Of a stretch of DNA of 6,132 nucleotides, positions 5,586 through 6,132 are shown piece after piece. The DNA lies in NCBI GenBank assembly GCA_030594675.1, contig JAUVES010000042.1, positions 1-6,132 of the forward strand. Reading direction: 5' to 3'. Under the pieces are notes generated by a model. It was not told the origin of the DNA. It did no database searches and saw nothing but the letters and a program-made list of their open reading frames with translations. Source of the DNA: Candidatus Nanohaloarchaea archaeon. GTDB taxonomy: Archaea > EX4484-52 > GLR71. The translations under genes and the position numbers were made by a program. Each line of letters starts with the position of its first letter. The stretch's first letter is position 1.

Positions 5586-6132
5586 TCAATGCACCCCATT
5601 CTTGATATTGAGCATATTATACTTCCGCTTGTTCTTGTAAGACTCAAACAATGATATCAGGCTTGACAGGATATAGTATGCCACCACCAGATATATCAGA
5701 TATTGCAGATGCCCGACCTTCAGCACAGCCCAAGTCCTGCACACCTCATCACCTGAGACCTGATATATCGGCTTCCCTTCCGCATCAGTCCCTATCTGTG
5801 TGGAGGTGACATTCTCATAATCCTTGATAAGACAGACATCTTGGTCTTCATAGACTGTCATGTTCATATATTCATTGACCACATCCCACCATGTCTGCAA
5901 ATCTTCTATGGCTTCCTCAACCTCTTCAACTATCTCTTCGGTGATGTTCTCTATGACTTCAGGTATTGAGGGTGCAGGTGCAGGTGCCACTCCGCCACCA
6001 CCACCAGCCTTAGTGACTGTCCAGTATATTATCTGCGACCCAGAGAGATTGACGTAATCTGTGACATGGACTGTGATGTTGTGGGTTCCTTCAGTCACCG
6101 TGAAATTATTGGCTTGTGAATAAGCTAGACAG
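5586..6132 (-). CDS. C-terminal part of a second membrane-anchored surface protein (5' end outside window)
   Basis: The frame is open to the right edge, giving at least 181 visible residues. A GTG at 6096-6098 is not the real start, because the 11 residues before it (CLAYSQANNFT) align with CTTYSASNLFT in the giant protein. Counting from that GTG codon: end of an Ig-like repeat with TEGTHNITV and NLSGSQIIYWTV (about 1-28), a Gly/Pro linker GGGGGVAPAPAPS (32-44), a very acidic, likely helical stalk (46-68), Cys89 and Cys120 flanking a membrane-proximal loop, a TM segment at about 130-151, and a basic 19-residue tail. This repeats the C-terminal layout of the downstream gene. It would be extracellular, glycosylated (several N-x-S/T sites) and anchored by its C-terminus. 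Its TGA overlaps a TTG of the next gene and the ATG follows 8 nt later, so the two are co-transcribed and perhaps translationally coupled. The ligand and the missing N-terminal domains cannot be read here. Confidence 0.88.
   Translation of the reverse strand, partial: CLAYSQANNFTVTEGTHNITVHVTDYVNLSGSQIIYWTVTKAGGGGGVAPAPAPSIPEVIENITEEIVEEVEEAIEDLQTWWDVVNEYMNMTVYEDQDVCLIKDYENVTSTQIGTDAEGKPIYQVSGDEVCRTWAVLKVGHLQYLIYLVVAYYILSSLISLFESYKNKRKYNMLNIKNGVH

Noticed and set aside
5860..6057. Plus-strand frame rich in Ser, Ala and Pro
   Set aside because: It is the antisense of the acidic stalk and Gly/Pro linker of the upstream surface protein.
5586..6098. GTG at 6096-6098 as the start of a complete 170-aa protein
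   Set aside because: The frame continues upstream to the edge and the residues before the GTG align with the paralogue, so this is only the tail of a longer gene.
1..6132. CRISPR array, tRNA, rRNA, insertion sequence or attachment site
   Set aside because: No regularly spaced direct repeats, cloverleaf, transposase motif or terminal inverted repeats were seen on reading both strands.

Overview
The window looks archaeal, either an archaeal virus or provirus or the accessory surface-protein region of an archaeal genome. Three things point this way. There are BRE/TATA-like promoters placed for leaderless transcripts. Two large secreted, C-terminally anchored proteins are packed with N-x-S/T sequons (about 70 counted by eye in the larger one). 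The extracellular modules (DUF2341-like, LamG, Ig/REJ-like repeats) are typical of archaeal cell-surface or spike proteins. This is inference: no replication, capsid or packaging gene is visible, so virus versus chromosome cannot be decided from the window.

Every credible gene is on the minus strand, so the reading order runs from the right end to the left. First (5586-6132) is the 3' end of a surface protein whose 5' part lies outside the window. It runs directly into a giant paralogous surface protein (979-5577, about 1532 aa). That protein has a signal peptide, an N-terminal domain with four Cys, a DUF2341-like domain, a beta-sandwich segment, tandem Ig-like repeats (one split by an inserted LamG domain), a Gly/Pro linker, a membrane-proximal Cys pair and one C-terminal TM helix. 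The two proteins share the whole C-terminal module, so they are tandem duplicates and probably form or decorate the same surface structure.

From 782 to 978 there is a possible 21-aa membrane peptide (906-971), a weak hairpin with a T-run, and a promoter. The promoter has a strong TATA box and two palindromic 9-mers spaced 22 bp apart. It drives a 61-aa Cys-containing, helix-ending protein (596-781) and, 28 bp later, a 39-aa zinc-finger-like protein (448-567) that is easily missed because of its size.

From 326 to 447 there is a second promoter resembling the first. It is followed by a roughly 65-nt leader with a GC-rich hairpin and then an 85-aa two-TM protein (68-325). The start of another gene overlaps its stop codon and runs off the left edge (1-71). 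A module of surface proteins followed by tiny zinc-binding and membrane proteins fits an archaeal virus genome, but the job of each small gene is unknown.
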